DNA of 64,000 nucleotides from Planktothrix tepida PCC 9214 (GCF_900009145.1 NZ_LN889782.1:235081-299080), one strand, 5' to 3'; positions 38,908-47,487 are shown, numbered from the stretch's first letter. The notes: generated by a model not told the origin, from the letters alone. Numbers and translations are program-made.

Positions 38908-40578
38908 ATGAATCAGCGTTACAACAAAACCTGGGCTTCCCTGTTTCTCTCTAGTTTGTACTCCACAAGTTGGATTATTTCTTTTGTGGCATTGTTGTGG
39001 GGATTTCCAGCCCAACAACGGGTTTTAGCCCAAACCGTTACCCTTCCAGAAAAATGCGTACTTCCCCAGGAAATACCCAGCCAACCCTATCCAGGAGCGC
39101 AACTACGACCGCCAGCTTTTCCCCAACCAACTTGGCCCCAACTCATCCAACTCTTTGAACAAGCTGGGAATCCAATTTTAGATCGCTCAGGAGCCATTCC
39201 ACCGCCGATTGATAATACGTTTTTCAAACGTTTGAGCGAAAATCGAGGCGCCAATTATCGTCTGGGGCCAGGGGATCAACTGTATATTGATGTCTTTATT
39301 AATGGCCAACGTTCTAATGATTTAAGCGTTCCCACCACAACCGTTACCCCCGATGGTGCGATTCTACTGCCTTTAATTGGGGCAATTCGAGTTCAGGATG
39401 CAACCCTAGAACAGGTACAGTCGAGTATTGTAAATCGTTTAAATCCCTATGTGAAAAATCCGCAAGTCAATCTTTCATTATTAACTCAGCGTCCTGTACG
39501 AGTCACGATTACTGGGGAGGTGGCTAGACCGGGGTTTTATCCGTTAACCAGTCCAGAACTCCCAGTTGCGTTAACAACAGCCCAGGGAACGACAACGGCG
39601 GCAGATTTGCGGATGGTTAAAATTCGTCGCACCTTAGCGAATGGTCAGGTTGTGGAAACTGAAGTGGATTTGCTAACTCCGTTGTTGCTGGGGGTGAGTC
39701 CGGCGGATGTGTTACTCGAAGACGGTGATGTAATTGTCGTTCCCTCCCAGCAGGTTCGGGCCTATCAAGGGCCAACCCGAAATATTTTAGAAACCTATAG
39801 TTTAGCCGCAGCCCCAACGGCGGTGAATGTCACCATTGTTGGAGATGTGACTCGACCGGGATTTTATCAACTCCCCCCTGGAGGTGGACAACTAGCAACG
39901 GCACTTCAAGCTTCAGGGGGAGCGAGAATTACATCGGATTTACGGTCAGTGCTGATTTGTCGAATTACTGTTGATGGTCGTTTAGTCGAAGATATTGTGG
40001 ATTTGTATACTCCAATTAAGGAAGCAACGGCTTTACCGAATGTGTCCTTACAGAATGGAGATGCGATTATTATCCCGAAACTTCAGCCTGATGAGAAGGA
40101 AGGTTATGATCAACGTTTGATTGCCACCTCAACTTTAGCCAGCCCTCAAATTACGATCAGGATTTTGAGTTATCCTATTAATGCGGTGGGTGCGGTGGTG
40201 TTACCCAATGGTAGCAGTTTTATTGATGCCTTGAATTCCGTTCCTTTGAATTTAGCAGATTTACAGGAAATTGCTTTAATTCGTTATGATCCTGAAACTG
40301 GGAAACCTACAAGACAGATTTTAAATGGTAAAAATGTATTAGCCGGTGATGCAACTGATAATGTTTTGTTACAAGATAATGATGTGATTGTTGTAAATCG
40401 TAATTTAGTTGCTCAGGTGAGTTATGTTTTAAATAATTTTACTCAACCTTTCCGCGATATTCTCGGATTTATTCTATTTTTCCAACAGTTACAAGCAGGG
40501 GTAGAAAATTTGTTTAGTCCGTCTGGTTCTAGCAGCAGTGGCAGTAAAAATAGTAGCGGTAGCAGCACCAAGAAATAA
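38908..40578 (+). CDS. SLBB-domain polysaccharide export protein (Wza-like)
   Basis: This 556-residue exported protein (signal-like IISFVALLWGFPAQQRVLAQ) has a Poly_export domain, NYRLGPGDQLYIDVFINGQ ... VTPDGAILLPLIGAI ... LNPYVKNPQVNLSLL. Several SLBB domains follow: VRVTITGEVARPGFYPL, VNVTIVGDVTRPGFYQLPPGG and a third near residue 410. The C-terminus is Ser/Gly rich. It should form the periplasmic or outer-membrane channel for exopolysaccharide. ATG 38908 is chosen; a TTG at 38887 would read through an AATTCGT heptamer repeat. It works with the Wzc-like gene downstream. Confidence 0.9.
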   Translation: MNQRYNKTWASLFLSSLYSTSWIISFVALLWGFPAQQRVLAQTVTLPEKCVLPQEIPSQPYPGAQLRPPAFPQPTWPQLIQLFEQAGNPILDRSGAIPPPIDNTFFKRLSENRGANYRLGPGDQLYIDVFINGQRSNDLSVPTTTVTPDGAILLPLIGAIRVQDATLEQVQSSIVNRLNPYVKNPQVNLSLLTQRPVRVTITGEVARPGFYPLTSPELPVALTTAQGTTTAADLRMVKIRRTLANGQVVETEVDLLTPLLLGVSPADVLLEDGDVIVVPSQQVRAYQGPTRNILETYSLAAAPTAVNVTIVGDVTRPGFYQLPPGGGQLATALQASGGARITSDLRSVLICRITVDGRLVEDIVDLYTPIKEATALPNVSLQNGDAIIIPKLQPDEKEGYDQRLIATSTLASPQITIRILSYPINAVGAVVLPNGSSFIDALNSVPLNLADLQEIALIRYDPETGKPTRQILNGKNVLAGDATDNVLLQDNDVIVVNRNLVAQVSYVLNNFTQPFRDILGFILFFQQLQAGVENLFSPSGSSSSGSKNSSGSSTKK

Positions 40579-40639
40579 TCAATTAAGTTATCAGTTATCT
40601 GTAAATCGCAGTTCACTATTCCCTTTAATCCTGTTCTTA

Positions 40640-40674
40640 CCTGTTCCCTGTTCCCTGTTCCCTATTCCCTATTC
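40640..40674. repeat. STRR heptamer array (TTCCCTG/TTCCCTA)
   Basis: About five tandem TTCCCTG or TTCCCTA heptamers end two bases before the ATG of the Wzc-like gene, occupying the position of its ribosome-binding site. A few GTTATCA units lie at 40586-40600. This gap of 98 bases is nearly all repeat. Confidence 0.8.
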
Positions 40675-40676
40675 TT

Positions 40677-42923
40677 ATGACTTTACCCATTATTAAACGA
40701 TATTTAATCGCTTTTGAAAACTATAAATTAGCGGGTTTTGCAACCTTTATTGTGGCGTTAGGGGCATCAGGAGCCGCTGCAATGTTGATGGAAACCCCTC
40801 CAACTCCTCCCTATAAAGCTACGGGTTTGATGACAGGTCAAAGTAGTCCTGTTATTTTTTCTAAAACCGGTGAAATTATTCAACAACAAGGACAACAATT
40901 ATCTTCGGAAATGTTGCTTCCTAGGAGTGTGATAGAACCGCTTCTTAAAGAATTTAATCTTGTCCCGGATGACTTGAAAAAAAAATTAGCGATTAAACTA
41001 GAGCCAGGCGTTCCAGGAGGGAAAGATGCTCCCGGAACTCCGATGAAAATTACGATTTCTTATCAAGATCCTAAACGAGAACGAGCCGTAATGTTTGTCA
41101 ATACCCTGATGAAAAAAATGCAGGAACAAAGCCGGATTATTAATACTCAACAATTGAATAGTATTATTACAGCAATTCAAGAACGATTAAAACCATCCGA
41201 AGCAGAACTGAGAAAGGCAGAAAAAGAGTTGGAAAATTATGATAAGCGCGAAGGGGCAACAATTTTAACATTAGAAAGTGGCTCTTTACCTGCCGCTATT
41301 TTAGCAAATGAACAGCAGCAAAAGGATATTAAATTACAGCTAGAAGCTCTGAATGCTCAACTTGCTAGTTTAGAATCTCAATTGGGTTTAAATGTTGATC
41401 AAGCTTTTGTTTCCCAAGCCTTAGCATCTGATCCAATTATTGCTCAATTACGGGTTCAATTGTATGAAATTGAATCCCAATTAGCCGTTTTACGCAAAGA
41501 TTATCGAGATCAACATCCCCTAGTAGCGGACTTAGTAAAACGTCAACAAGCTGCTGAACAACAGTTACAAGAGCGCGCCGCCGAAGTGTTAGGAGGAGAT
41601 GGAATTGCAGCCCCTTTACGACAAGTTGATCAAATTCGAGTCGATTCCTCTCTCGATCCCACCCGTCAACAATTAGCTCAAAATTTGATAGCCCTTAAAA
41701 CTCAAAAAGAAACCTTAGAACAACAATTAAAAGCCTCGATCAAAACCGGAGAAGATTTAAAGCAAAATTATGCCACAATTCCCAACAAACAAATGGAAAA
41801 ACAACGCCTAGAACAGCAGGTTGCTTATAAAAAAGCATTGTATGATCAAATGCAAGCCAAGTTAGTGGATGCTCAAGCTGCTGAAGCCGAAACAACCAGT
41901 AGTTTAGCGATCGCTAAAGAAGCAGAAGCCCCCGATGTGGAAACCCCCAAAGCGATGAGTATGGCTTTAATTTTGGCAATGGGAGGACTTGGTGGTGTTC
42001 TAGGGGGTGCGGTGATTATTTTTGTCTTAGGAATGCTAAGTGGAAAATTCTATACTTGGGAAGAAATTCAGGGGGCATTTAAAGAACGTGAAGTTCCCCT
42101 TTTGGGTGTGGTTCCAACGGTGTTTTTATTCTCAGAGGAAGATCATCTCCCTTTATTATTGAAACCCCATTCTGCTTATCTGGAATTTTATGAAAAAGTC
42201 CGTAGTAATTTGCAACGGGCAGGAAATAAATCTCCAAAAATAATTTTAATTACCAGTGTCGGAACTTCTGAAGGAAAAACGTTAAGTGCTTATAATTTAG
42301 CGATCGCTTCGGCTCGTAGTGGTAAACGCACGTTATTAATTGAAGCCGATTTTCGCTCGCCTTCTGAAGTCAATTCCTTGGGATTAGCTCTTGATCCTCA
42401 AAGTTTCATTGAACCCTTGCAATATTATGGGGATTTATATGGTTGTATTCGTTTAGTTCCTAATGTCAGTAACTTGTCTGTGATTCCTAGTCCAGGGCCA
42501 GTGCGTCAACCCTCAACCCTTCTCGAATCAAGTGAATTTCGACGTCTTTTGGAAGAGGTGCGTTATCGATTTGATTTTGTGGTGATTGATAGTCCTTGTT
42601 TCAATGGTAATAATGATGTCTTAACGTTAGAACCCTATACCGATGGCATGGTGATGGTCGCTCGTCCCATTTATACCCCATCGGGGTTATTAGGAGAAAT
42701 CACAGACAAATTAATGGATACCGAGGATGAAGATCCTAAAAAATATCGTCCGCGACTCTTGGGAGCCATTGTGAATGGGGCTGATATTTACGTTGATGAC
42801 CATACCGAAGAAAACACCTATGAAACCGAACAAATGATCAAAGATAAACCTCCTGTGCAACCTGCACTGAAGTCGAAAACACCTTCTCCTCAGAAACGAT
42901 TACCGGCTAAGGTACGGAATTGA
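40677..42923 (+). CDS. Wzc-like polysaccharide chain-length/tyrosine kinase-type protein
   Basis: The 748-residue protein has an N-terminal span, a long periplasmic coiled-coil region (about 150-410), a second span (LILAMGGLGGVLGGAVIIFVLGM) and a cytoplasmic BY-kinase-like domain. Walker A reads TSVGTSEGKTLSAYNLA, Walker A' reads LLIEADFRSPS (usual LLIDADLRxP), and Walker B reads VVIDSPC. The C-terminal tail has few tyrosines (IYVDD, TYETE) instead of a tyrosine cluster. It probably sets polymer length and drives export with the SLBB protein, while autokinase activity is doubtful. Its start follows an STRR array directly. Confidence 0.88.
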   Translation: MTLPIIKRYLIAFENYKLAGFATFIVALGASGAAAMLMETPPTPPYKATGLMTGQSSPVIFSKTGEIIQQQGQQLSSEMLLPRSVIEPLLKEFNLVPDDLKKKLAIKLEPGVPGGKDAPGTPMKITISYQDPKRERAVMFVNTLMKKMQEQSRIINTQQLNSIITAIQERLKPSEAELRKAEKELENYDKREGATILTLESGSLPAAILANEQQQKDIKLQLEALNAQLASLESQLGLNVDQAFVSQALASDPIIAQLRVQLYEIESQLAVLRKDYRDQHPLVADLVKRQQAAEQQLQERAAEVLGGDGIAAPLRQVDQIRVDSSLDPTRQQLAQNLIALKTQKETLEQQLKASIKTGEDLKQNYATIPNKQMEKQRLEQQVAYKKALYDQMQAKLVDAQAAEAETTSSLAIAKEAEAPDVETPKAMSMALILAMGGLGGVLGGAVIIFVLGMLSGKFYTWEEIQGAFKEREVPLLGVVPTVFLFSEEDHLPLLLKPHSAYLEFYEKVRSNLQRAGNKSPKIILITSVGTSEGKTLSAYNLAIASARSGKRTLLIEADFRSPSEVNSLGLALDPQSFIEPLQYYGDLYGCIRLVPNVSNLSVIPSPGPVRQPSTLLESSEFRRLLEEVRYRFDFVVIDSPCFNGNNDVLTLEPYTDGMVMVARPIYTPSGLLGEITDKLMDTEDEDPKKYRPRLLGAIVNGADIYVDDHTEENTYETEQMIKDKPPVQPALKSKTPSPQKRLPAKVRN

Positions 42924-42977
42924 ATAGGGAATAGGGAATTACGAATTACGCTTATGGAATAGAGTGTGCTGGATTTA

Positions 42978-43033
42978 GTAGAGACGTGCTTGGGCCGAGC
43001 AGGTTCATGCCGTCAGGCTATTGGCACGTCTCT
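42978..43033. repeat. GTAGAGACGTGC palindrome, copy 3 (expanded)
   Basis: GTAGAGACGTGC at 42978-42989 and GGCACGTCTCT at 43023-43033 are the arms of the same palindrome, here separated by 33 bases. The loop includes GCCGAGCAGG and GCCGTCAGGC. Just upstream (42924-42950) lie AATAGGG and TTACGAA heptamers. No gene is seen between 42924 and 43042. Confidence 0.65.
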
Positions 43034-43042
43034 GAGGAAGCC

Positions 43043-43489
43043 TTAGCGACGTTGTGTTGGTAATTGCGGTGGGGTTTGAAGGTTGAGATCGGTATAGGAG
43101 GGTTGGGTGAGAATTGAAGTGTTATAGGGATTGATCATATCGGGAGTCCGAATAATCGGATCATTGCTGACTTGGCGCAACATGGCTTCCCGATATAATT
43201 GATTCACAAGTCTGGCATCATTGGTCATGACCGTTTCAGGAAAACCATTGATACCATTAGGCCAAGGGAAACTAATCCCTAAATAAGTAGACATTTGACC
43301 CGCTAAGGATTTGTTTTTAAACACATCTCCAGAAGTTCTGGAGGCGGCGCGCATAAAATCTTCCGCAAAGGGTTGATAGGTGGTGGGATAATCATTAAAC
43401 ATCGGTTCTGCTTTCACTGTCGAGGCAAACACCGTTGATGCGATCGCCCCAAAAACAGCATAGCTCAAGGATTTCAATTGTTTAGTCAT
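43043..43489 (-). CDS. Exported hypothetical protein
   Basis: This 148-residue protein has a signal peptide (SLSYAVFGAIASTVFASTVKA, cleavage before EPMFN). The mature part has no domain I can name; it contains PTTYQPFAEDFMRAASRTSGDVF and ISFPWPNGINGFPETVM and ends in a Pro/Gln/Thr-rich tail. It looks like a periplasmic protein conserved among cyanobacteria. It is divergent from psaL with about 200 bases between. Function is unknown. Confidence 0.65.
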   Translation of the reverse strand: MTKQLKSLSYAVFGAIASTVFASTVKAEPMFNDYPTTYQPFAEDFMRAASRTSGDVFKNKSLAGQMSTYLGISFPWPNGINGFPETVMTNDARLVNQLYREAMLRQVSNDPIIRTPDMINPYNTSILTQPSYTDLNLQTPPQLPTQRR

Positions 43490-43688
43490 AATCTTAGTTG
43501 CTTGATAACTCGCTTAAATCTTAACTTGTTTTCACAGTGAGACACCCAAGGCCGGAAGTGATCCCCCCCAGATGTGAACTTTTTTGAAGCTTATGCTCAT
43601 TTCTGTAACGAGATTGCCTATCCCTGCGTAAAATATGAGCTTAATAACTGCTACAAGTTCTTCAATTATTACAGGAGAAAGAAACCCC

Positions 43689-44162
43689 ATGGCAGAATTG
43701 ATTAAACCCTATAACGGTGATCCGTTTGTCGGCAACTTGTCCACTCCGATTAGCGATTCTGATTTTACCCGTGCATTTATCGGGAACTTACCCGCTTACC
43801 GTAAAGGCTTATCTCCTTTACTGCGTGGCTTAGAAGTCGGTATGGCACATGGTTACTTTTTAGTCGGGCCTTGGATCAAACTTGGGCCATTACGGGATCA
43901 TCCCAGCGCGGCTAATTTAGGGGGATTAATCTCAGGCATTGCGTTAATTCTAATTGCCACGATTTGTTTATCTGCCTACGGATTAGTTTCTTTCCAAAAA
44001 AGCAGTTCAGACTCCGGCGATTCTTTGCAAACCTCTGAAGGTTGGAGTCAGTTTGCTGGCGGTTTCTTCGTCGGTGCAATGGGTGGGGCTGTTGTCGCCT
44101 TTTTCCTGCTGGAAAACTTTGGCATCGTTGATGCGATTTTCCGGGGCTTGGTCAATAGCTAA
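43689..44162 (+). CDS. psaL: Photosystem I reaction center subunit XI
   Basis: The 157-residue thylakoid membrane protein matches PsaL, which holds the photosystem I trimer together and binds chlorophyll and carotenoid. Recognisable blocks are the N-terminal [40 protein letters not shown] (given as landmarks: start, middle and [10 protein letters not shown] end), then [22 protein letters not shown], and two or three membrane spans. ATG 43689 follows an AGGAG box; an upstream in-frame ATG at 43635 would add 18 unconserved residues. psaI follows 80 bases later in the same direction. Confidence 0.96.
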   Translation: MAELIKPYNGDPFVGNLSTPISDSDFTRAFIGNLPAYRKGLSPLLRGLEVGMAHGYFLVGPWIKLGPLRDHPSAANLGGLISGIALILIATICLSAYGLVSFQKSSSDSGDSLQTSEGWSQFAGGFFVGAMGGAVVAFFLLENFGIVDAIFRGLVNS

Positions 44163-44242
44163 GTTTCCTTTGAATTCGGGGATAACATAAAATCCCATCA
44201 CCCAACGTAACGATTTTCTAACATCCAATAGGAGAATTTGAT

Positions 44243-44359
44243 ATGACCGGAGCATACGCAGCTTCTTTTTTACCTTGGATTTTAATTCCTGTGGTTTGCT
44301 GGTTATTGCCAATTGTGGCAATGGGTTTATTATTCATCCACATTGAAAGCGACGCCTAG
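44243..44359 (+). CDS. psaI: Photosystem I subunit VIII
   Basis: A 38-residue single-span protein starts [19 protein letters not shown] and ends FIHIESDA, which is a close match to PsaI. It sits next to PsaL in the trimer interface of photosystem I and stabilises it. TAGGAG lies at good spacing before the ATG. It shares a transcription unit with psaL and is closed by a strong terminator at 44385-44411. Confidence 0.95.
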   Translation: MTGAYAASFLPWILIPVVCWLLPIVAMGLLFIHIESDA

Positions 44360-44384
44360 ATTTTACCGTTGAGTCGCTCCAATT

Positions 44385-44411
44385 CTCCACCCCAGGGTGG
44401 GGATTTTTTTT
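44385..44411 (+). terminator. Rho-independent terminator of psaL-psaI
   Basis: CCACCC (44387-44392) pairs with GGGTGG (44395-44400), and the stem is followed by GGA and eight T. It ends the photosystem I unit 26 bases after psaI. Confidence 0.85.
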
Positions 44412-44448
44412 GTTAATTTAAAAAAACCGGATTTTTTAGGTTACATTC

Positions 44449-44661
44449 ATGTCTCCCGCCGACACCCCTAAACCTCAACCTGCTCCAGCAAAACCCCCTG
44501 AAGATAAAAAACCTTCTCCACCACAATCTCCAGACTGGGGAACATTAGGGGCTTTAATTCTGGCCTTGTTTATCTTAATTATCGTGGTGGGAAATGCAAC
44601 TGGATTTGGAGATAGTCAAAATCGACCCTTGACGGATTCTAGTTTTGAGCAAACGGATTAA
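44449..44661 (+). CDS. Small proline-rich single-span membrane protein
   Basis: This 70-residue protein has an N-terminal Pro/Lys-rich half (about 30 residues), one hydrophobic helix (LGALILALFILIIVVGNA) and a short acidic tail. I do not recognise the family. It lies after the psaI terminator and before the second MITE copy, so it is probably transcribed alone. Gene status is supported by the clean membrane helix and codon use like its neighbours. Confidence 0.55.
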   Translation: MSPADTPKPQPAPAKPPEDKKPSPPQSPDWGTLGALILALFILIIVVGNATGFGDSQNRPLTDSSFEQTD

Positions 44662-44672
44662 CAATTTTTGTC

Positions 44673-44779
44673 TATAGCACTACTTGAAGAGGGAACAGCT
44701 TAACTGGGAACACCGAACAGTAAGAAGTGAAAGGGTTTCAGGATTGAAAAATGTCCTAACCGTCAGGCGTAGTGCTATA
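44673..44779. mobile_element. MITE-like element, copy 2 (107 bp)
   Basis: Perfect terminal inverted repeats TATAGCACTAC (44673-44683) and GTAGTGCTATA (44769-44779) extend to 12 bp with the flanking C and G. A 24-bp block at 44715-44738 is identical to that in copy 1. Relative to copy 1 it carries about 14 extra bases after the left arm. A GGGTGAG...CTCACCC inverted repeat (about 44780-44820) follows directly, before the RTX gene's stop codon. Confidence 0.75.
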
Positions 44780-44833
44780 GGGTGAGGGATGCCAAGCTGA
44801 TGCAGGAACCTACTCACCCTAACTTAGGAATTC

Positions 44834-46177
44834 TTAACCAATGGTTAAGGCTAAATCTGTAGGAGATGTAATCACAATTCCCGTTTGTACAACGCTCGGT
44901 TGAACATTTTTAACAACGCCTAAAATACCCGAATTAGCCACACGAATTACTGTGTCATTTCCTGATGCAGTAAAACTCAAGTTAGCCAAAGGAATTGTAT
45001 CAAGGATATGAATTTTATCTCCTTCTGCAACTTTAAAGTCTGTGATGATATCGGCTAAATTGACATCAAAAACTTTTGTTGCTTCATCCCCCCGCAACAT
45101 AAAAATATCAGCCCCCCCTTCTCCGGTTAAAGTATCTGTTCCTAAATCTCCGATTAGAAAATCATTGCCCTCATTTCCATTTAAGCTATCATTATCCTGT
45201 CCACCTCGAAGAAAATCTGAACCAGCCCCTCCAAAAATCGTATCATTTCCTCGATTTCCATTCAAAATATCATCCCCTTTTCCTCCTGTCAGACTATCAT
45301 TATCTTTTCCTCCCAGAATATAATCATTTCCATCATTTCCATTGAGAGAATCATTGCCTTGATTGCCATTAATAACATCTTGTGCTGTGGAACCTGTCAC
45401 CAGATCATTCCCCCCTCCAGTTAATAATCCACGAGGATTATTTTGGGTAATTTCTGGGGTCATTGTTATGACATTATCCGCATCCAAATTACGAGGATAG
45501 GCATAACTTAAAGGCAGACTTGCACGATTGATGGTATTAATAAATGCGTTGAGAATATTGACATCGTTAATCACTCCAGAAACACGACTCGGTATAATTC
45601 CATCAACCACTTCTGCGTCTAAAAGTCTATTTCCTTGTCGAATTTGTGTGACGATATCAAAGCCTTGAACAACATTTCCAAATACGGCATACTTCCCATC
45701 TAAATTGGTGGAATTATCCGCTAAATTAATATAGAATTGTGATGAAGCCGTATCGGTTCCTTGCGCTCGCGCCATGGCAATAGAACCTTGTACATTACTT
45801 AATACTGGAGGAACGGTAATTCCTGCTTCTTGAAAGGTTTTACTATACAGAGGTTCTGTAGCCCCTTGAGGTTTAATTTCTAAGGGAATATTTCGGACTT
45901 GACCTGTGGTGGGATCAACAAAACCTCCCGTTCCTAAAACACTGGGATCAACATTCGGATTTTTACTTTGGGGGTCGCCACCTTGAACAACAAAAGGTTG
46001 GGGTTCTAAAACAACACGATGAAAGATGGTGTTATCATAGACATCTCGTTCAACTAAATCTACAAAATTTCCAGCCGTTATGGGTGCATTAGCACCATCA
46101 ACTTGAATGGTAATAGGTAAACCTTCAACTACCATAATCACGGTCGCCGAACTGGTTAATTTGGGTTGATCAGCCAT
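44834..46177 (-). CDS. Cyclophilin-type peptidyl-prolyl isomerase fused to RTX repeats
   Basis: The protein has 447 residues. The first ~210 form a cyclophilin domain: ITIQVDGANAPITAGNFVDLV, DNTIFHRVV, FVVQGGDPQ, GSIAMARAQGTDTASSQFYINLAD and KYAVFGNVVQGFDIV. Residues ~245-365 hold at least ten GGxGxDxLx-type RTX nonapeptides, which bind calcium and fold after secretion. The C-terminal ~70 residues look like an RTX secretion end. No N-terminal signal peptide is seen, so type I secretion is likely. It would act as an extracellular proline isomerase. The fusion is uncommon outside cyanobacteria and related groups. Confidence 0.9.
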   Translation of the reverse strand: MADQPKLTSSATVIMVVEGLPITIQVDGANAPITAGNFVDLVERDVYDNTIFHRVVLEPQPFVVQGGDPQSKNPNVDPSVLGTGGFVDPTTGQVRNIPLEIKPQGATEPLYSKTFQEAGITVPPVLSNVQGSIAMARAQGTDTASSQFYINLADNSTNLDGKYAVFGNVVQGFDIVTQIRQGNRLLDAEVVDGIIPSRVSGVINDVNILNAFINTINRASLPLSYAYPRNLDADNVITMTPEITQNNPRGLLTGGGNDLVTGSTAQDVINGNQGNDSLNGNDGNDYILGGKDNDSLTGGKGDDILNGNRGNDTIFGGAGSDFLRGGQDNDSLNGNEGNDFLIGDLGTDTLTGEGGADIFMLRGDEATKVFDVNLADIITDFKVAEGDKIHILDTIPLANLSFTASGNDTVIRVANSGILGVVKNVQPSVVQTGIVITSPTDLALTIG

Positions 46178-46376
46178 AATAAAATAATGAGTTAAAGTCT
46201 CTAAACTGCTGGGAAAAATAAGGCAAAATTAACCTGATTTTCTCTTGATATTTTACAAGGAAAATTGCTCTTTGAGTTAAAGATTGCCAAGATTGAGACT
46301 TCTCAATGCAAAATTAAGTTCCTGATTGTCCTGAGATTGTGTAAACTTATGTAAAGAGTTGTGATGATCTCGAACT

Positions 46377-46928
46377 ATGATATCTCGTCGTTTATTTTTC
46401 AGTTTCCTTTTATCTGTCGGTTTAGCGGTTTTTAGTTTGAACTCTACTTCGCCGGCTTGGGCGTTAGGAGGGAAACTTCCCAACTTAAATCAACCGGCTC
46501 CTAATTTTACCTTACCCACCAATAGTGGAGAAGGAAAAATTTCTTTATCAGATTATCACGGACAATGGGTTGTTCTCTATTTTTATCCGAAAGATTTTAC
46601 CTCTGGCTGTACTTTAGAAGCCCGTCGTTTTCAACAGGACTTACCTAAATATTTCGCTAAAAATACACAAATTTTAGGGGTGAGTGCTGATGATATTCAA
46701 TCCCATGCTGAGTTTTGTGACTCGGAGGGGTTAAAATTTCCTCTACTGGCAGATGTTGATGGAACTGTCAGTAAAGCCTATGGTTCTTGGCTCAATTTTA
46801 TCTCAATGCGTCATACTTTTATTATCGATCCTGATGGGATTTTAAGAGAAAGATTTCTAGGCGTTAATCCTGCTATTCATAGTCAAGAAGTTTTAGCTCG
46901 GTTGGATGAATTACAACAAACAATTTAG
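46377..46928 (+). CDS. Exported peroxiredoxin (PrxQ/BCP type)
   Basis: This 183-residue thiol peroxidase has an N-terminal signal peptide (RRLFFSFLLSVGLAVFSL, cleavage at PAWA-L), so it should act in the periplasm or thylakoid lumen. The peroxidatic cysteine is Cys78 in FYPKDFTSGCTLEARRF. The usual PrxQ resolving cysteine five residues later is Ala here; the only other cysteine is in HAEFCDSEG. The C-terminal HTFIIDPDGILRERFLGV is typical. It is closed by a shared hairpin terminator with the convergent DUF751 gene. Confidence 0.9.
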   Translation: MISRRLFFSFLLSVGLAVFSLNSTSPAWALGGKLPNLNQPAPNFTLPTNSGEGKISLSDYHGQWVVLYFYPKDFTSGCTLEARRFQQDLPKYFAKNTQILGVSADDIQSHAEFCDSEGLKFPLLADVDGTVSKAYGSWLNFISMRHTFIIDPDGILRERFLGVNPAIHSQEVLARLDELQQTI

Positions 46929-46935
46929 TTAAACT

Positions 46936-46975
46936 TAAAAAGGGAGGGAAAAAAGAATAACCCGCCCTTTTTGTT
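46936..46975. terminator. Bidirectional terminator between PrxQ and DUF751 genes
   Basis: AAAAAGGGAGGG on the left and CCCGCCCTTTTTG on the right form a stem with A and T flanks on both strands. It serves the two converging genes. Confidence 0.75.
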
Positions 46976-46997
46976 TAAAAATTATTCTATTTGTTTT

Positions 46998-47201
46998 TTA
47001 AACCGGGTTTAAGCCTAACATTGCGCGTAAGGTAAAAAAGGTAAAAGCAAAAACACTAAATAGTAAACTAACGAGTGCAATTGCTGTTACCGGACGATTT
47101 AAAAGGGGTTTTAGGCGTTCAAACAGGAAAAAGAAAATTCCCAGGGTGAAGGTAATAAAATAACGGGGATAGCGCGAAATGTTTTGAAAAAAGTCTTGCA
47201 T
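46998..47201 (-). CDS. DUF751 (Ycf33-like) membrane protein
   Basis: This 67-residue protein has two membrane helices. The pattern RYPRYFITFTLGIFFF, then PLLNRPVTAIALVSLL, then FFTLRAMLGLNPV matches DUF751/Ycf33, a family conserved in cyanobacteria and some algal plastids. Its exact role is unclear. Confidence 0.88.
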   Translation of the reverse strand: MQDFFQNISRYPRYFITFTLGIFFFLFERLKPLLNRPVTAIALVSLLFSVFAFTFFTLRAMLGLNPV

Positions 47202-47287
47202 TGTCGGGGTTGGAATTAACTTCAGATTAAAGGTTTTTCTAGTTTAACAGATTCAGTCCTGTACTGGGTTTTGGGGTTAGGGAAGGG

Positions 47288-47316
47288 TTGACAGCCCTTG
47301 AGGGAAGTGATATTAA
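47288..47316 (+). promoter_or_regulatory. Promoter of the HPP-MarR operon
   Basis: TTGACA (47288-47293) is a perfect -35 box. After 17 bases comes TATTAA (47311-47316) as the -10. Transcription would start near 47322, inside the palindromes listed separately. Confidence 0.65.
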
Positions 47317-47345
47317 TTAGGGAGCCTAATATTTAGGAGTCCTAA
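47316..47345 (+). promoter_or_regulatory. Two palindromic operators, probably for the MarR-family regulator
   Basis: ATTAGG-GAG-CCTAAT (47316-47330) and TTAGGA-G-TCCTAA (47333-47345) are adjacent perfect palindromes sharing TTAGG/CCTAA. They overlap the promoter -10 and the start site, a position expected of a repressor operator. The MarR protein encoded at 48213 in the same unit is the natural ligand, giving autoregulation. This is an inference. Confidence 0.6.
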
Positions 47346-47365
47346 TAAAAAAAGGAAGAACTGAC

Positions 47366-47461
47366 ATGACATTAAATGTTGATGCCTATGCTGTGATTAC
47401 AAGCCTGATGCTAGAAGGTGCTAATTATCCAGCCGAAATCCTTAAACTAGCCCAGATCTAA
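47366..47461 (+). CDS. Putative 31-residue leader peptide or small protein
   Basis: The ATG at 47366 follows AAGGAAG at good spacing, 20 bases after the operator palindromes. The frame encodes MTLNVDAYAVITSLMLEGA followed by NYPAEILKLAQI and ends 26 bases before the HPP gene. It has no membrane span and no codon bias typical of an attenuator. The strong ribosome-binding site and its place as first gene of a promoter-operator unit argue for translation. Confidence 0.5.
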   Translation: MTLNVDAYAVITSLMLEGANYPAEILKLAQI

Positions 47462-47487
47462 CACTCAGGTTCTATCTATTTTCCAGC

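Noticed and set aside
43635..43688. Longer psaL start at 43635
   Set aside because: The extra 18 residues are not part of the PsaL family, and the AGGAG box lies before 43689.
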